Positions 35,624 to 43,173 of a stretch of 64,000 nt of DNA are shown one piece after another. How positions within the stretch are numbered: the first letter of the stretch is position 1; each line of letters opens with the position of its first letter. The translations under genes were made by a program, and so were the position numbers. Below the pieces are notes generated by a model. That model worked only from the letters and a program-made list of their open reading frames with translations, made no database searches and was not told where the DNA came from. The DNA lies in contig NZ_AP019782.1 in NCBI RefSeq assembly GCF_019669985.1, positions 550,501 to 614,500 on the forward strand. The letters run 5' to 3'. The DNA comes from Methylogaea oryzae. Its GTDB lineage: Bacteria > Pseudomonadota > Gammaproteobacteria > Methylococcales > Methylococcaceae.

Positions 35624-37093
35624 TCAGGGTTTGGGGGAGGCGGGCGATTCACGTACGTGGACCACGTGCCGGTTGTTTGAGTATAGACGGCGCCAGCCGT
35701 CCAGATGGTCCAGCAATGCGGCGGCCGGGGATTGGGCGCTCAAAAGCGTCCAGCGGATGTCGTACTCGGCCAGGATGCCGGTCAACGCGGAGGGCGAGGT
35801 GAGGTTTTCGGCTTCCGCGTAGCGCGCCACGAAGTCGTCGCCGTAGAGGAGGTTGCGTCCGTCGATGAAAGGCTTGATCCCGGCAAAGATCAAGTAGCCG
35901 CCGAGGCCGTAGTCGTTGAATACCGGGCCGGGATCGCCCCCGGCGCTCCAGGCGCGAACGGCACCGACCGCTTCCGCCGCGTCGAAGCCCCGGGCGGCGC
36001 CGGTGTCCCGCAGGGGCAAAGGGGCCGTCGCGAAATAAAAGGCGATGGCGGCGGCCGCGCACCACGCCGCTGGGCTGGTGCGCCGAGGCCAGCGGTTCAA
36101 GGTGAGGTTGACCGCGCTGCCGTAAGCGCTGATCCAGGTTTCGTCCACGGCCTTGCCGAAATAAACGGGGATCAGCAAGCCGAACAGCACCGCATTGCGC
36201 TGGTAGCGCAGCGCGGTGTCGATGAGGAAGAACAGCAGCAGCCAGCGTGCCCAGGGCACGTCGAGCCGCTTCAAGCTCGCCGCGGCGATGACCAGCAGCA
36301 GCCAGAATTCGAATGCGTGCATTCCCCCCTGGAAGTCGGGGGACCGCCATTCGGCGATATACGCCATGGATTTCTCCATGCTGAAAGTCTGCTGGGTTAT
36401 CAATATCCCATCGAGCCCGTAAGGCGTGGCCATGGCCGCGGCGAACAGCGCCAGCAGGTATAACCCCCACGGTTTTGCGGCGGCGACGGATAGCCGGCCG
36501 TCCCGCCATAAGCGTTCGGCCGCTTCGGCGGCGGCGAGAGCCGCCAACACCAGCCCCAGCGTGAAACTGCCGTGGAGATTGGCCCATACGGCCAGAACCG
36601 GAACGGTCCACCAAGGCGGCGGCGTGCCTTTGGCGCCGGCGTCCGCCTGCCAGGCCGCCCACCACGCCAGGGGCGCCCAGGCCAAGACGTGCGGCCTGGC
36701 CCAAAAGTGCGCGTGACACAGGGCGAATGCCATGACGGCGGAGACGATGGCCAAATAGGGGCTGCCGCGCCGGGTCAGCAGGATATGAGCGATGCCGGCG
36801 ATGGCCGTGGCGGCGGCAAGGCTGGCTAGCACGCGCAAGCCGTTCCACCCGTCCAGCGCATAGGCTGCATAAAGGACGATTTCGGCCAGCCATTCGAAGT
36901 CCACCCAGGGGGCGCCGTTCCTGGTGTAGGAAAAGGCGTCCTGGCGGGGAACGTCCCGATGGGCGTAGATCCATTCGCCCGCTTTGACGTGCCAATAGGT
37001 GTCCCCTTCCGTGGCGTCCAGGTGGACGAGAGCGCAGAACACCAACAGGCCGACCAGGGTCGGTAGGGAGATTTGGGGCAAGCTGATTTTCAT
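35624..37093 (-). CDS. Polytopic membrane protein, candidate GT-C glycosyltransferase (paralog 2)
   Basis: ATG 37093 gives 489 residues with roughly ten hydrophobic helices. Just after the first helix is TEGDTYWHVKAGEWI, an acidic ExD-type motif in the position where GT-C enzymes place their catalytic acids. Further blocks are DAFSYTRNGAPW, WARPHVLAW, WANLHGSF near residue 180, and a soluble C-terminal region with GPVFNDYGLGGYLIF and FIDGRNLLYGDDFV. All recur in the neighbouring paralog at 37135-38667. The family is usually left as hypothetical. I infer transfer of a sugar from undecaprenyl phosphate to a periplasmic acceptor, based on topology, the acidic motif and neighbours. Confidence 0.75.
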   Translation of the reverse strand: MKISLPQISLPTLVGLLVFCALVHLDATEGDTYWHVKAGEWIYAHRDVPRQDAFSYTRNGAPWVDFEWLAEIVLYAAYALDGWNGLRVLASLAAATAIAGIAHILLTRRGSPYLAIVSAVMAFALCHAHFWARPHVLAWAPLAWWAAWQADAGAKGTPPPWWTVPVLAVWANLHGSFTLGLVLAALAAAEAAERLWRDGRLSVAAAKPWGLYLLALFAAAMATPYGLDGILITQQTFSMEKSMAYIAEWRSPDFQGGMHAFEFWLLLVIAAASLKRLDVPWARWLLLFFLIDTALRYQRNAVLFGLLIPVYFGKAVDETWISAYGSAVNLTLNRWPRRTSPAAWCAAAAIAFYFATAPLPLRDTGAARGFDAAEAVGAVRAWSAGGDPGPVFNDYGLGGYLIFAGIKPFIDGRNLLYGDDFVARYAEAENLTSPSALTGILAEYDIRWTLLSAQSPAAALLDHLDGWRRLYSNNRHVVHVRESPASPKP

Positions 37094-37134
37094 AACGCCA
37101 CGCTGCGGGTGGGGGATCGGAACGGCATGCCGGC

Positions 37135-38667
37135 CTATGGCGAGGCGAACCGCCCGCCGCATTTATCGTTGGTGTGGACCACGTAAAAATCGTCGGCGTA
37201 AAGACGGCGCCAGCCGGGCGCGATATCCAGATAGGCGTTGAGCGGCATGGTGGGCGGGAAGATGGTCCAGCCTACGCTGCAACCTTGAATGAGCCGCTTT
37301 GCCGCCTCGCCTTCGTCCAGCCAAGCCATTTTTCTGAACGCCGTCACGAAGTCGGCGCCGTACAGATCGCCGCGGGAATCGATGTACACCTTGACGCCCC
37401 GGCGTATCAACGCGCCGCTGGTATAGGAGTCGTTCAGCACGGGGCCGGTGATGCCGGCCTTTTCCACGGCGGTCAGGGCCCCTTGGGCGGTTTCGTAGTC
37501 GCTGGGGGCGACCGGCGTGTAGCGGGCGTGCAAGCTGCCGATACCCAGGACGAAGAGGGCTGCCGCCGCCAGCGCGACGGGGCCGTGTTGCGGACGAGTC
37601 CGCGCCATCAGCCGCTCGACGCTGTTCAGTCGACGCGCCGCCCAGTGTTGTCCCAAAGGTTTTGCCAGGAGCACGGGGACGACAAAGGCGATGAGGTTGA
37701 TGTTGCGCAGATGGCGCAAGGTCACGTAGACGATGAGCAGGAACGCCAGGGTTCGCCAGAACGGGAGGCGAATGCCCTGCACTAGGGCGACGCCCCAAGC
37801 GAGGACGATCCACGGCCCGAACAGGTTGACTTGGCTGAAGTCCCACGAGCTCCATTCGCCGCCGCTGGCCAGCGAGCCGTTCAGCAAAAACCTGCCGATC
37901 TGCAGCAACAGATTGATGCCATAGGGATTGATCAAGGTGGCGGCCAGGCAGCCCAGCGCAAACGCCAGCCAGCGCCGCACCGTCGGGTCGCGCCACCGGC
38001 CCGCCATCACGCGGGGCACGACGGCTTCCGCCACGAAAATCGGCAATAGGCCCAGGCCGATGACGAAGCTGCCGTGCAGATTGGCCCACAACGCCATCAG
38101 CGGAATGTTCCACCAGCCGGGAGCCTCGTCCCGGTCCGCCGCCTCGATGACGTTGGCCAGCCACAACAGCAATACCGGCCAAGCGATGACATGCGGGCGG
38201 GCTTTGAAGTGAAACATGCCGAAGAAAAAGGCCAGCATCGCAAAGGTCAGCACGAAATAAGGCGTCAGCCGCTTTTGCAGGCGCGCCGCCAGCAGCGCCT
38301 GCGTGGCTGCGAACGCGGCGGCGGCGAGGAAGAACAGGCTTTCCCAGCCTCCCAGGCGGTAAATGCAAGCCATGAGGACTTCGCTCAACCACTCTTGGCA
38401 TAACCAAGGCTTGCCCGCCGCGGTGTAGGAAAAAATGTCCCAGGTCAGGATTTGACCGTGGTCCAGCATCCATTCGCCGGCGGCGACGTGCCAGAGCGTA
38501 TCGCTCTCGAACGGCACCGAATTGCGGCTGTGGTTAACAATGGCAAGGACGGCGGTGAACGTGGCGGCGAAAGCCAGGAGCGGCTGCAGCCAGGGGGCGG
38601 GTCGATATTCGGCCGGCAAGCCTTGGTCTTGCCCATTTAGGAAGCTACCGGTGTTTGGGGTGGTCAT
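37135..38667 (-). CDS. Polytopic membrane protein, candidate GT-C glycosyltransferase (paralog 1)
   Basis: The 510-residue protein is a tandem paralog of the next gene, 41 nt downstream. It has the same blocks in the same order: FESDTLWHVAAGEWM after the first helix, DIFSYTAAGKPW, KARPHVIAW, WANLHGSF, then a C-terminal soluble part with GPVLNDSYTSGALI, YIDSRGDLYGADFV and WRRLYADDFYVVHTN. The ExD motif is conserved as E-S-D. It is the first gene of the minus-strand operon, with a 209-bp gap to the Flp pilin gene that must hold divergent promoters. The two copies may use different acceptors or work as a pair. Confidence 0.75.
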   Translation of the reverse strand: MTTPNTGSFLNGQDQGLPAEYRPAPWLQPLLAFAATFTAVLAIVNHSRNSVPFESDTLWHVAAGEWMLDHGQILTWDIFSYTAAGKPWLCQEWLSEVLMACIYRLGGWESLFFLAAAAFAATQALLAARLQKRLTPYFVLTFAMLAFFFGMFHFKARPHVIAWPVLLLWLANVIEAADRDEAPGWWNIPLMALWANLHGSFVIGLGLLPIFVAEAVVPRVMAGRWRDPTVRRWLAFALGCLAATLINPYGINLLLQIGRFLLNGSLASGGEWSSWDFSQVNLFGPWIVLAWGVALVQGIRLPFWRTLAFLLIVYVTLRHLRNINLIAFVVPVLLAKPLGQHWAARRLNSVERLMARTRPQHGPVALAAAALFVLGIGSLHARYTPVAPSDYETAQGALTAVEKAGITGPVLNDSYTSGALIRRGVKVYIDSRGDLYGADFVTAFRKMAWLDEGEAAKRLIQGCSVGWTIFPPTMPLNAYLDIAPGWRRLYADDFYVVHTNDKCGGRFASP

Positions 38668-38766
38668 CGTCGATCTTTTTGCGGTTTTTAATCGTTAGGT
38701 GTCTCGGTTCCGAGGGCTGGGGAGAGGCCCCCTTTTTTCGCAGCTTAGCATGAAGTGTGACGCGCC

Positions 38767-38802
38767 TTGCACTTGGAGGAATTGTGCTATGCTCAAAGTG
38801 CA
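38767..38802 (+). promoter_or_regulatory. Predicted flp promoter with flanking inverted repeat
   Basis: TTGCAC (38767-38772) and an extended -10 TGCTATGCT (38785-38793) have a 15-nt spacer. The 7-bp inverted repeat TGCACTT (38768-38774) / AAGTGCA (38796-38802) brackets the -10 box, with arms separated by 21 nt (two helical turns), as for an operator. A transcript starting near 38800 would have a leader of about 77 nt before the first pilin, with AAAAGGGG near the start codon. Confidence 0.45.
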
Positions 38803-38876
38803 GGGGCCATCAAGCGTATGGCGTTAGTGAATGGATACAGTCCGATTTTTAAACCGAGCGAAAAGGGGTATTTGAA

Positions 38877-39065
38877 ATGAATTATTCTCTTGGATTTTTA
38901 AAGAACTTTCTGCGTGACGAAGAAGGCGCGGAATTAGTGGAGTGGATCGTGTTTGTGGCGTTGCTGGTGCTGGGTATCGCCGGCGCAGTAGCTTTCCTGC
39001 GGAGCGAGATACAAAGCGGATATCAACGTATTGGCAACTGCATAAAAAATACCAGCAGCTGCTAA
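38877..39065 (+). CDS. flp: Flp-type IVb pilin (copy 1)
   Basis: The 62-residue prepilin has a 19-residue leader ending in Gly (FLRDEEG) followed by AELVEWIVFVALLVLGI. Cleavage after the Gly would leave Glu at +5, as in all type IV pilins, but the canonical Flp Tyr at +6 is Trp. The hydrophobic helix is followed by an amphipathic tail ending GNCIKNTSSC with two cysteines. It is the major subunit candidate of the Tad pilus and heads the locus. Copy 2 lies 161 bp downstream. Confidence 0.93.
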   Translation: MNYSLGFLKNFLRDEEGAELVEWIVFVALLVLGIAGAVAFLRSEIQSGYQRIGNCIKNTSSC

Positions 39066-39077
39066 CGATAAAACTTT

Positions 39078-39106
39078 AAAAGACCCACGCAGGGGTGGGC
39101 GCTTTC
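39078..39106 (+). terminator. Weak hairpin between the two pilin genes
   Basis: CCCAC (39084-39088) and GTGGG (39095-39099) form a stem with a 6-nt loop, flanked by an A-rich left side and CGCTTT on the right. It lies 19 nt after the first pilin stop. It could be a leaky terminator or processing site that lets the pilin mRNA exceed the rest of the locus. Confidence 0.35.
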
Positions 39107-39147
39107 GGTGCATATGGCGGGGATGCGGTCGCGGCGAAGTCCTCAGT

Positions 39148-39212
39148 AATAATCGATCTCCGCGCGCGGCGACCCGTCATATGTCACTCAGGAATATTTG
39201 GGAATAATCGAT
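39148..39212 (+). repeat. Direct repeat AATAATCGAT upstream of pilin copy 2
   Basis: AATAATCGAT occurs at 39148-39157 and again at 39203-39212, 55 bp start to start, the second copy ending 14 bp before the second pilin ATG. They could be regulator sites or a scar of the tandem duplication. Confidence 0.4.
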
Positions 39213-39226
39213 TACGGAGTTGTGTC

Positions 39227-39418
39227 ATGCACGTTGCAACTGGCTTGCTAAAAAACTTTCTTCGTGACGAAGAAGGGGCAGAATTGGTGGAATGGATCGT
39301 GTTCGTCGCATTAGTGGTGCTTGGTATAGCCGCTGCGGTAGCCTTTTTGCGTGATGAGATAAACAGTGGGTATGCAAGGATAGGTAATTGCATCAAGAAT
39401 GCGTCATCCTGCACTTGA
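39227..39418 (+). CDS. Flp-type IVb pilin (copy 2)
   Basis: ATG 39227 (MHVATGLLKNF) gives 63 residues. It is closely similar to copy 1 from LLKNFLRDEEG onward, sharing AELVEWIVFVAL, the Trp at +6 and the C-terminal Cys pair (GNCIKNASSC). Most codon differences between the copies in the conserved helix are synonymous, so both are under selection as proteins. A GTG three nt upstream (39224) is an alternative start. A short CTCAC-CTA-GTGAG hairpin follows at 39421-39433. Confidence 0.93.
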   Translation: MHVATGLLKNFLRDEEGAELVEWIVFVALVVLGIAAAVAFLRDEINSGYARIGNCIKNASSCT

Positions 39419-39527
39419 TCCTCACCTAGTGAGAGCGGGTATTGGCCGATGCGGGTGATGCCGCAGTTTAAAAGAATTATTTGCGGTTTTGTTGATATAT
39501 TGACGGCCGATTTGAAGGTAAGGTGGC

Positions 39528-40094
39528 GTGGCGTTGTTCGATAATGGCGTGTGGGGCGAGTTCGGAGCCAACATCCTTTTTTGCACGTTTATGGCGCTGG
39601 GGGTGATCTACGATGTCTTCACTCGCCGTATTCCCAATTGGCTCAACGGCATTGGTTTGTGCGCCGCCTTGTTGTCCGCGGGACTGATCGATCAGTGGCA
39701 GAGCGTGACCGATGCCGGCCTGGGGATGGGGGCAGGATTATTGGCGTTGCTGCCGCTTTATGCCTTTGCGAGCATGGGTGCGGGCGACGTGAAAATGATG
39801 GCGGTGGTGGGCGCTTTTGTCGGTGCGGCGAAAGTTCTTCTCATCGCTGCGGTTAGCGTCACCGCGGCAGCGGTGGCGTCCGTGGCGGTTATCCTGGTCC
39901 GTGGAGAATTGCCGGCGTTATGCCGTCGTTATGGCGCAATGTTGACCCATATGGTCGTTGCGCAAGAGGTGGCCTATTTGCCGCCGCGCCAGGGCGATTG
40001 GGCCGGCAAGCGCGTGGCTTTCGCGCCGGCCATTGCGGTGGGGGCAATCGTGGTTGTGTTTTGGCGGCCTGACTGGCTGCCTTTCCTGCCATAA
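39528..40094 (+). CDS. cpaA: Prepilin peptidase TadV/CpaA (A24 family)
   Basis: The gene starts with GTG preceded by GAAGGTAAGGTGGC. The 188-residue polytopic aspartyl protease has the two catalytic aspartates in GVIYDVFTRRIPN (Asp29) and the GxGD motif GAGDVKMM (Asp near 87). It lacks the N-methylation domain of PilD, as usual for Tad-type enzymes. It should cleave both Flp pilins and the TadE-like pseudopilins encoded downstream. Confidence 0.92.
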   Translation: MALFDNGVWGEFGANILFCTFMALGVIYDVFTRRIPNWLNGIGLCAALLSAGLIDQWQSVTDAGLGMGAGLLALLPLYAFASMGAGDVKMMAVVGAFVGAAKVLLIAAVSVTAAAVASVAVILVRGELPALCRRYGAMLTHMVVAQEVAYLPPRQGDWAGKRVAFAPAIAVGAIVVVFWRPDWLPFLP

Positions 40095-40459
40095 ATATAA
40101 GTAAGGCGGCCTTTCATTCGCTAATGGCGTTTCGCGCTTGACGCGAGAGATGAAGGCCAACGCACCCAAATTAGAGGGCTCTTACCCAATATTGCGTACC
40201 TTCGGGTGGGCGAAGGGCGGTGGAGTTTTCGCCAATTTCGGCGCGGATTTCCGCCGATTGGCCGTCGTAAGGCGGAATGCAAGGCGGTTAAGCGCTCTTT
40301 CATTGCCCGTCATGCGAGGAGCGCGAACGCGGGGGCGATTCAGCAGCAAACGGTGACAACGCGTTCTACGCTTAACTAAAAATCACCGTGTGGCCACAGA
40401 CGCTTGAATGGCCGCGTATTAGAGGGTGGCGTGTCCACAAAAATAACTAAGGACGAATC
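40095..40459. other. 365-bp non-coding gap inside the Tad locus
   Basis: No convincing gene is present; short open frames here lack ribosome sites and family character. A nested stem-loop lies at 40108-40158: outer arms GGCCTTTCAT (40108-40117) and ATGAAGGCC (40150-40158) with one bulged T, inner arms TCGCG (40132-40136) and CGCGA (40142-40146). A palindrome TGTGGCCACA lies near 40389-40398. The gap splits cpaA from cpaB and may hold a second promoter or an inserted repetitive element. Confidence 0.55.
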
Positions 40460-41254
40460 ATGAATAGCCGAGTCTTGATCATGTTCATTTTCGCACTGCT
40501 TTTGGCGGCGGGAGCGGCGACTTTGGCCTACCGGTGGGTGCTTTCCAAAGAGGCGGAGAGCTTTGCCTCCAGGACCGACACCGTGCCGGTGGTGGTGGCG
40601 GCCTTGCCGATCCCGTTCGCCAAGCGGCTGGAAGAGCAGGACATGAAAATCGCCGAATGGCCGAAAGCCAGCTTGCCCGCCGAATATTACAAAGACATCA
40701 AGCCGGTGGTGGGCAAAATCGTAACCCGTTCCATGGTGCCCGGTGAATTGGTCTATCCCCAGCGCGTGAGGGAGCACCTGGGGGGCAGCACCTTGTCGTC
40801 CTTGATCAAGGAAGGCATGCGCGCCGTGACCGTGCGGGTGGACGACGTGGCTGGCGTGGCCGGTTTTATCATGCCGGAGAATCGGGTTGACATGCTGGCG
40901 ACGCGGGAGGGAACGACTTATACGTTGCTGCGGAACGTGAACGTGCTGGCTATCGACCAGGAGGCTTCGCCGGAGAAGGACAAGCCCATTGTGGTTCGGG
41001 CTTTGACTTTGGAGGTGACGCCGGCGCAAGCCGAGCTTTTGGTTGAAGCCATGCGCAAGGGGCCGCTGCAATTCGCCCTGCGCAATCCGTTGGACGCTTC
41101 CACGGCTGAGGAGGCTCCCGCCAAAGCACAGCCGCCGGCAACTCCCGTCGCCCCGTCGGAGCCCCGTGTGGCGCCGGCGAAAAAAAGCCGCGGCGTGCGC
41201 GTGTACGACTGGGATGGCAAAACGCCTCGCGCCTGCGACAACGCAACCTGCTGA
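40460..41254 (+). CDS. cpaB: Flp pilus assembly protein CpaB/RcpC
   Basis: The 264-residue protein starts with a membrane-anchoring helix (about 5-24), then a SAF-like domain with PFAKRLEEQDMKIAEWP and SMVPGELVYPQRV, and the RcpC/CpaB core with GMRAVTVRVDDVAGVAGFIMPENRVDM-type sequence near residue 115. AAGGACG precedes the ATG. CpaB supports the outer-membrane secretin of the Tad machine. The C-terminus after about 215 is Pro/Ala-rich and ends with a Cys pair. Confidence 0.93.
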   Translation: MNSRVLIMFIFALLLAAGAATLAYRWVLSKEAESFASRTDTVPVVVAALPIPFAKRLEEQDMKIAEWPKASLPAEYYKDIKPVVGKIVTRSMVPGELVYPQRVREHLGGSTLSSLIKEGMRAVTVRVDDVAGVAGFIMPENRVDMLATREGTTYTLLRNVNVLAIDQEASPEKDKPIVVRALTLEVTPAQAELLVEAMRKGPLQFALRNPLDASTAEEAPAKAQPPATPVAPSEPRVAPAKKSRGVRVYDWDGKTPRACDNATC

Positions 41255-41274
41255 ACGATCTGGGGGATCGACCG

Positions 41275-42750
41275 ATGAAATTACGGAATGCAACATCCTG
41301 CTGGTTCGCGACGGTGGTTGCGACCGCTGGACTGATTTTGGTGGCGCCGCCGTCCGAGGCCGCCGACCTGCCTACGGGGGGGGCGCCGAAGCTTTGGGAA
41401 ATGCGCACGCAGCATTACCAGGTGCCGTTGAGCAAATCGCTGGTGTTTAATGCCGGCCAAGCCATCGGCAATGTCACCATGGGCGATCCTAGCGTGGCCA
41501 ACGTAGTGCTGATGCGCCCCAGCAATTTCCTCATACAGGGGAAATCGCTGGGTTCCACCAACGTGGTGATCATGGGAGCCGGTAATCAAGTGCTCCGCGT
41601 GTTGGACATTGAAGTGGTGCATGACCAGGATTCGCTCAAGGAGCGTTTCCACCAGCTCATGCCCGGCGAGCAGATCGCCGTATCGGCCGCGGGTAAGGAC
41701 ATTATCCTGAGCGGCGAAGTTTCCAGCCTGGAAAAGATGGACATGGCGGCCAAGTTTGCCGAGGGGTTCGCCATGGGCGGCAAAGTGCACAACATGATGC
41801 ACGTGGGAGGCGCCGACCAGGTGATGCTGGAGGTGAAAGTCGCCGAAATCGATCGGACGCTGGGGCGCAAGCTGGGTGTCAGCTTCCGTTCCAGGGATAG
41901 GGACGGTAACACGACTTTTGGCGTGGTGCAGGGGCTCAACAGCACTGCCAATGCCGATAGCACATCGCAATTCGCCAACCTATTCCAAAGCGGCGCCGGC
42001 TTGTTCGCCAATTATTTTGGCGGCGCCGGCTTGCTGATGCAGCTTCAGGCGGAGGCGAACAAGGAAACCGGTCTGGTGAAGATCCTGTCCGAACCCACCC
42101 TGACCACCCAGTCGGGCAAGAAGGCGGCGTTCCTCTCCGGTGGCGAGTTCCCGATACCGGTGTTCAGCGGCAGCACCCTCGGGGGCAGCGGGTTCAATGT
42201 GGCGTTCAAGGAATTCGGCGTCGGCGTTGAGTTTCTGCCGGTGGTGCTGTCCGGCAACCGCATCAATTTGACGACCAACGTTTCGGTCAGCGAGTTGTCG
42301 GACGAGGCCCAGGTTTCGCTGTTTGCCGACGGGACCCCGATTAAATCCTTGCGTACGCGCAAAGCCGCCAGCACGCTGGAGTTATCCGATGGGCAAACCA
42401 TGAGCATCGCCGGCCTCATCAGCGACAATGCCCGCGCCAATGCCTCGCGCATTCCCTATCTGGGGGATATTCCCGTGCTGGGACAGTTGTTCCGTAGCCA
42501 GGAATACCAGAGCAATAAAACCGAATTGGTGATATTCGCCACCCCGCATCTGGCTAAGCCGTTGAAAAGGGAAGACATTCGCTCTCCGACGGATTATTTC
42601 GTGGCGCCCGACGATCAGGAGTTTTACCTGATGGGCCGATTGGAGGGACGTAAGGTTCCATCCTCCGCCGAGCAATCCCATGCATCCGACAAACAGGGCG
42701 GTTTGGTGGGCGAATATGGTCATACCTTGACCGATGGAGGTGCGCAATGA
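41275..42750 (+). CDS. cpaC: Tad secretin CpaC/RcpA
   Basis: The 491-residue protein has a signal peptide (cleavage near SEAAD, about residue 29), an N-terminal pilus-type domain (VPLSKSLVFNAGQAIGNV), a BON-like segment, and the secretin domain from about 250 with ILSEPTLTTQSGKKAAFLSG, FKEFGVGVEFLPVV and DIPVLGQLFRS near the end. It forms the outer-membrane pore for the Flp pilus. Its stop overlaps the next gene (ATGA). Confidence 0.94.
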   Translation: MKLRNATSCWFATVVATAGLILVAPPSEAADLPTGGAPKLWEMRTQHYQVPLSKSLVFNAGQAIGNVTMGDPSVANVVLMRPSNFLIQGKSLGSTNVVIMGAGNQVLRVLDIEVVHDQDSLKERFHQLMPGEQIAVSAAGKDIILSGEVSSLEKMDMAAKFAEGFAMGGKVHNMMHVGGADQVMLEVKVAEIDRTLGRKLGVSFRSRDRDGNTTFGVVQGLNSTANADSTSQFANLFQSGAGLFANYFGGAGLLMQLQAEANKETGLVKILSEPTLTTQSGKKAAFLSGGEFPIPVFSGSTLGGSGFNVAFKEFGVGVEFLPVVLSGNRINLTTNVSVSELSDEAQVSLFADGTPIKSLRTRKAASTLELSDGQTMSIAGLISDNARANASRIPYLGDIPVLGQLFRSQEYQSNKTELVIFATPHLAKPLKREDIRSPTDYFVAPDDQEFYLMGRLEGRKVPSSAEQSHASDKQGGLVGEYGHTLTDGGAQ

Positions 42751-43109
42751 AATCCAACGGACACAATATCCTGCTGTTGAGTGCGGCCGTGGCGGCCTTG
42801 GTTGTGGCGCTGCCGGGGTGCAGCACCTTCCGCGTGGACCCGCAACGCCTGGATCGGCATTTCGGCGAGTCGGCCAACGCCGTCAAACACGCCCAAATCG
42901 CCGACCCGCAGGCGGCAAGCAATCCCGTCGCGGAAGCGCCCAACAGCCTGAACGGCGAGCGGGGCGAAAGGGTCATGAAGGACTACGTTACCGGTGCGGC
43001 GCAAGGAAATCAGCGAATCGGCATGCCAACCATCACCATCGGGAATATCGGCGGCGGTAGCGGCGGCAGCAGCGGCACCAGCGGCGGCGGTTCCGGCGGC
43101 GGCAACTAA
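42747..43109 (+). CDS. Small Gly/Ser-tailed lipoprotein of the Tad locus
   Basis: The 120-residue protein has a lipoprotein signal with lipobox LPGC (Cys25). The mature part starts STFRVDPQRLDRHFGESAN and ends in a Gly/Ser-rich tail of about 18 residues with one Thr and a final Asn. It occupies the slot of CpaD/RcpB, the secretin pilotin-like lipoprotein, and overlaps cpaC by 4 nt, but its sequence is too short and divergent to call it CpaD. A role in placing the secretin in the outer membrane is inferred from position. Confidence 0.75.
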   Translation: MKSNGHNILLLSAAVAALVVALPGCSTFRVDPQRLDRHFGESANAVKHAQIADPQAASNPVAEAPNSLNGERGERVMKDYVTGAAQGNQRIGMPTITIGNIGGGSGGSSGTSGGGSGGGN

Positions 43110-43115
43110 GCAAGC

Positions 43116-43132
43116 AAACCGATTTTCGGTTT
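43116..43132 (+). other. Small hairpin before the tadG-like gene
   Basis: AAACCGA, TTT loop, TCGGTTT is a perfect 7-bp stem just after the lipoprotein stop, followed by the palindrome CGCTAGCG (43133-43140). No T-run follows, so it may be an mRNA boundary or processing element. Confidence 0.35.
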
Positions 43133-43173
43133 CGCTAGCGTAGGCGCCGAAAGTATCTAGCGAGGTGTTGGCG

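Noticed and set aside
40138-40356. Small open frame in the cpaA-cpaB gap
   Set aside because: It has no ribosome site, an Arg-rich low-information product and lies over a hairpin-rich stretch.
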